A DNA stretch of 64,000 bases from Stygiobacter sp. RIFOXYC2_FULL_38_25. Its GTDB lineage: Bacteria > Bacteroidota > Ignavibacteria > Ignavibacteriales > Melioribacteraceae. The position numbers and the translations under genes are program-made. The stretch covers positions 186,001 to 250,000 of the forward strand of contig MHAZ01000019.1 of the NCBI GenBank assembly GCA_001803165.1, read 5' to 3'. Positions 60,459-64,000 of the stretch are shown in pieces (the stretch's first letter is position 1; every line of letters begins with the position of its first letter). Below the pieces are notes generated by a model that searched no databases, was not told the origin of the DNA, and worked only from the letters and a program-made list of their open reading frames with translations.

Positions 60459-63400
60459 ACTAATTCACTCTCTTCAATTTTTTCAAAATCCTTTCTGTGA
60501 AAAAGGTAATAAAGTACCGGAAGAACTATCAGCGATAATATCATACCAAAAATCAACCCGAAGCAAATTACTGCACCAAGTGGTCCCCACAAAGGCGAAC
60601 GGCTTAAAATCATTGGAATAACGCCGACAGCCGCCGCTGCAGATGTAAGAAATATCGGGCGCATTCTTCTCTTGCCCGAAGATATTGCCGCTTCTTCAAG
60701 CGTGTGTCCGTGTTCGTGCCGAAGTGTTTCAGCATATGAGATATAGATAATTCCATTACGAACAACTATTCCCATCAAACTAATAATTCCAATTAAAGCT
60801 GTAACGCCGAACGGATATCCGGTTATCAATACTCCTAAAGCTGCACCGAATATGCTTAAAGGTAATGTCATCATTATTAGCAGTGATGTTTTTATGTTTC
60901 TGAATTGGAATAATAAAATGATGAATATTATTGCAACCGTTACCGTCATTGCATAATAAAGCGGGGTTAATGTTTCTTCGCCCATTTCATATTCCCCACC
61001 ATAGCCGATGGATACACCTTTTGGTAATTTTAAATTATCTATTAAAGTTTTTGCTTTATTAAATATGCCCGCCGCGTAAAGATCTCTTTCAACATCCACG
61101 CGAACGGTTATAGTGCGGATTCCGTTGCGTCTGGCAATTTCACCTTCCGTCCATTCTGGTTCTAAATCTGCCAATTGCCTTACCTGCACTGAAGAAACCA
61201 AAAACGGTGATGTTACATATTGATTCATAATATCATCAATATTCGTTTTTATTTTTTTATCAACCTTTAGATTTACATTAACCGGATAATCACCTTCCCA
61301 GATTGTTGAAACCGGAAATCCTTTTGTTCCAACCATAAGGGAATAATCCAAAATCTGTTTCGAATAACCGAGCCTGCTTGCCTCATCTTGTTTTAGATTT
61401 AGTTTAACTGCCTGGAGAGGTTGTTCATAATCGGTTCTAACCCATTGAGCGCCTTCGATTCCGCGCACAATGTTCGAGACTTGAGCCGCGACTTGTTTTA
61501 TCGTAGTTATACTGTCGCCGGAAATGCGGATTTCAATCGGAGATGTAAAAAGCGACATTTCAAGCTGCTTCCACTTAATATAAGCCTTCGGATTTGAATC
61601 GCTGTATTTCTTGCTGTATTCATCCAGTATTTCCTTTGTTGCTTCAGTTGATTTAGTTATTACAAGCAACTGACCGTAATGTTTTGCCGGAAAATTCGGT
61701 GCATACAGAGTATTAAATCTTGGTGAACTCGTACCAACAAATGCCCCTACTTCTTTTACGCGAACGTCATTCTTTAGTTTATCCTCAATTTCTCTCATAA
61801 CGAGATCGGTTTGCTGCAAAGAACTGCCAACCGGAAGAAAAACTTCTACTGCAAATTGATTGCGTTCAAAAGGAGGAAACGATTGTTGGGGTGTTATCAG
61901 CAAAAGCAAAAGTCCAAGCAGAAACGATAAGGCTCCAATAATAACAACTATTTTTTTCTTTCTGAATGATCCCTCTAAAATCCTATCATAAAAAGACTGC
62001 ACCCAATTTAAGAAAGCTGCTTTTTTCCCTTTGCTGTTTACCCCTTTTATACCATGCTTTATGAATATATAACTCATCAACGGAACCAACAACACGGAGA
62101 CAAGAAGCGATATAGAAAGTGCATAAGTAATTGTGAGCGGTAACGATTTCACAAAATCTCCTGCCGTACCGGTCAAAAACATTACCATTGGAACGAAGGA
62201 GAAAATAATTATTAATGTAGCCGAAAAGACCGAACCGAAAAGATCTGTTACACTCTGCGATGCGGCATCGTGCGGTGTTATATTGTTGTCAAGTTTTTCA
62301 ACATAGTTATCTATAATTACAATCGCGTTATCCACCACCATTCCCAGAACAATAATTAGTCCGGCAAGCGACACCGTCTGAAGGTCCATTCCGGTTGCCC
62401 ACATTATGCCAAGTGTAATAAAAATCGAAATTGGTATAGTGGCCGCAGCTACTAGAGCCACTCTTCTTGGTAACAAAAGTATGGTTACGAGAATAACCGC
62501 AAAAATTGCCATTCCAAATTCTTTAAGGAAATTATAGATCGACTTAGATACGAATTCGGGCATATCGGAAATAAGTCCTACATGAACATCAGATGGAACC
62601 TCTGTAGTAAATTTTTCAATTTCTTTTTTTACGTCATCTCCATATTGAACAATATTATTACCGGGAAGCATCTCAAGAGAAACTATCAAACATTTTTTCC
62701 CGTTAAGTCGTATATAAGAATCCGGCTCTGCATCTTCCCTTACAACTTTTGCAACATCTTTAACGCGTATAACATTTCCAGTAGGGTCGGAATAAATAAT
62801 TTGATTGGCTATGTCGCTTTCTGTTTTATATCCTGATGGAATATGTATTGGTCTTATAAATTTCCCATCATCAATATCTCCCGCATAATTAACAGTGCCC
62901 TGTGGCTTTAGTGCGACAAATACCATAAGCGGTTTAATGCCGTAATTCGTCAGCTTGGCGTCATCTATATAAACATTAATCTCTTCTTTCTGTAAGCCGT
63001 AATGTTTCACTCTCGATGTTGAAGGTATCTTTCGAACAGCATCTTCAAATTTTTCTATATACTTCTCAAGTTCCCTATAAGTTTTAGTCTCAGATTCAAC
63101 CGCTAATAGTATCGCAGAAGTGTTGCCGAAGTCATCATTCGTTGTCAACGACATGACTCCGGATGGAAGTTGTCCCTTAAACTCATTTAATCCGTGCTGA
63201 AGTTTAGCCCAAAATGCTTTCGGATCATTTTCTTTTTTCTGAAGCTCGACATAAATAACCATAACGTTTTCTTTCGAAATCGAATGGGTCTTTTTTTTAT
63301 CAACAGCTTCATATTGGAATAAATAGTTTTCTACTTTCTTTGTTAATTGTTCTTCCACTTGCTGTGATGATGCGCCCGGAAATATTCCTATTATCAATCC

Positions 63401-63544
63401 CTGCCGTATTTTAAATTCCGGAAATTCATCGCGCGGCATCTGAGTTAGGGCTACAATTCCAAACAATACCAGAAGAACAGTCGAAATTATGATTGGCTGC
63501 TTATAGCGCAGAATTACTTCTATTAACGTTCGTTTCGTTTTCAT
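60455..63544 (-). CDS. RND efflux permease
   Basis: The 1029-aa protein has the RND double-repeat architecture. It begins TLIEVILRYKQPIIISTVLL, has proton-relay helices with VVDNAIVIIDNYVEKL and GIVVRNGIIYISYAE, and large periplasmic domains between. The last helix ends in a charged tail. It pumps lipophilic compounds or lipids outward; its place in a lipid operon suggests envelope lipid transport, which is inference. Confidence 0.92.
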   Translation of the reverse strand: MKTKRTLIEVILRYKQPIIISTVLLVLFGIVALTQMPRDEFPEFKIRQGLIIGIFPGASSQQVEEQLTKKVENYLFQYEAVDKKKTHSISKENVMVIYVELQKKENDPKAFWAKLQHGLNEFKGQLPSGVMSLTTNDDFGNTSAILLAVESETKTYRELEKYIEKFEDAVRKIPSTSRVKHYGLQKEEINVYIDDAKLTNYGIKPLMVFVALKPQGTVNYAGDIDDGKFIRPIHIPSGYKTESDIANQIIYSDPTGNVIRVKDVAKVVREDAEPDSYIRLNGKKCLIVSLEMLPGNNIVQYGDDVKKEIEKFTTEVPSDVHVGLISDMPEFVSKSIYNFLKEFGMAIFAVILVTILLLPRRVALVAAATIPISIFITLGIMWATGMDLQTVSLAGLIIVLGMVVDNAIVIIDNYVEKLDNNITPHDAASQSVTDLFGSVFSATLIIIFSFVPMVMFLTGTAGDFVKSLPLTITYALSISLLVSVLLVPLMSYIFIKHGIKGVNSKGKKAAFLNWVQSFYDRILEGSFRKKKIVVIIGALSFLLGLLLLLITPQQSFPPFERNQFAVEVFLPVGSSLQQTDLVMREIEDKLKNDVRVKEVGAFVGTSSPRFNTLYAPNFPAKHYGQLLVITKSTEATKEILDEYSKKYSDSNPKAYIKWKQLEMSLFTSPIEIRISGDSITTIKQVAAQVSNIVRGIEGAQWVRTDYEQPLQAVKLNLKQDEASRLGYSKQILDYSLMVGTKGFPVSTIWEGDYPVNVNLKVDKKIKTNIDDIMNQYVTSPFLVSSVQVRQLADLEPEWTEGEIARRNGIRTITVRVDVERDLYAAGIFNKAKTLIDNLKLPKGVSIGYGGEYEMGEETLTPLYYAMTVTVAIIFIILLFQFRNIKTSLLIMMTLPLSIFGAALGVLITGYPFGVTALIGIISLMGIVVRNGIIYISYAETLRHEHGHTLEEAAISSGKRRMRPIFLTSAAAAVGVIPMILSRSPLWGPLGAVICFGLIFGMILSLIVLPVLYYLFHRKDFEKIEESELV

Positions 63545-63559
63545 ATATTTTTCCTATGC

Positions 63560-64000
63560 TTACCGGTTAACAATTCGGATTGATGAATTGTCAACAAGTT
63601 TCTGTTGACCGGCAACTACAATTTGCTCTCCGTCATTCAAACCCTCGGTAATTTCAACTCCGTTCTTCAAGAGTTTACCGGTTTTAACATATTTTCTTAC
63701 CGCTTTATTGTTATCCACAACATAAACGAAATTGTCCCCTTGTTCGTCAACAAGAACTGCCCTGCTAGGGATAAACAGTCCCGCAGCTTCATTTGTTTTA
63801 TTTTTATAAATAGTAACATTACAAATCATACCGGGTTTTATTTGCCGGTTTGTATTTACGATTCCAATTTTGATTTTATAAGTATGTGCAATAGGATCAG
63901 CCATTACCCCGATTTCTTCAACCGTTCCCGTAAATTCGGAGTTATTCAGAGCACCAATTTTTATTTTGGCTTTATCGCCATTTTTTATAGATGAAATTTC
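63560..64000 (-). CDS. RND efflux periplasmic adaptor (cut by window end)
   Basis: The visible C-terminal part holds the adaptor's beta-barrel and membrane-proximal domains (IKPGMICNVTIYKN, DNFVYVVDNNKAVRKYVKTG, DGEQIVVAGQQKLVD). The frame stays open to the window edge without a stop or a better start, so the N-terminal half lies outside. It is the first visible gene of the leftward operon and partners the RND permease 15 bp downstream. Confidence 0.88.
   Translation of the reverse strand, partial: EISSIKNGDKAKIKIGALNNSEFTGTVEEIGVMADPIAHTYKIKIGIVNTNRQIKPGMICNVTIYKNKTNEAAGLFIPSRAVLVDEQGDNFVYVVDNNKAVRKYVKTGKLLKNGVEITEGLNDGEQIVVAGQQKLVDNSSIRIVNR

Overview
The window looks like a chromosome of an Ignavibacteria-type member of the Bacteroidota/Chlorobi lineage. 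The evidence is a set of secreted proteins with the YPNPFNP-type C-terminal sorting domain of type IX secretion, a PorV/PorQ-family outer-membrane protein, a TonB-dependent receptor with a carboxypeptidase-like plug extension, and a low-to-moderate GC content. No species can be assigned from the sequence alone.

Layout. (1) 0-16.4 kb is host core: an SGNH hydrolase with TPRs (cut by the window edge), a leftward surface/secretion group (TonB receptor, 1224-aa secreted protein, PorV-like protein, glycogen-binding-like secreted protein), a parvulin chaperone, and a rightward group with a LacI regulator, RNase HIII and phosphofructokinase. (2) A tRNA-Asp gene at 16.48-16.55 kb marks the left end of an integrated mobile element that runs to about 39.9 kb. 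The element begins with a tyrosine integrase and an excisionase-like HTH protein. It carries cargo (GH16-like protein, an IetAS-type AAA ATPase/subtilase defence pair in convergent orientation, an AlbA_2/HATPase regulator), then DNA-processing genes: a TOPRIM/primase-like protein, a VirD4/HerA-like ATPase, two replication-relaxation-like proteins, an ERF annealing protein, RadC, an ArdC-like antirestriction protein and many small zinc-ribbon proteins. No relaxase, mating-pair genes, reverse transcriptase or CRISPR array was recognised. (3) 40-47.4 kb is a TetR-controlled RND efflux operon. (4) 47.5-53.8 kb holds host metabolic and stress genes with a decayed dienelactone hydrolase. (5) 53.9-64 kb is a long leftward operon joining a second RND/TolC efflux system to lipid and envelope genes (acyltransferase, patatin, DUF3108, PAP2/IPC-like, glycosyltransferase), and it runs off the right edge.

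The most unusual content is non-coding. The element contains several long structured segments: a probable 450-nt independent RNA at 18.68-19.14 kb behind a consensus promoter, a 220-nt promoter-to-terminator RNA at 27.76-27.98 kb, and multibranch cloverleaf-like structures at 39.63-39.76, 38.67-38.78 and 34.20-34.32 kb, each just upstream of an element gene. None matches an RNA class I can name. These folds were worked out by hand and need covariance testing.
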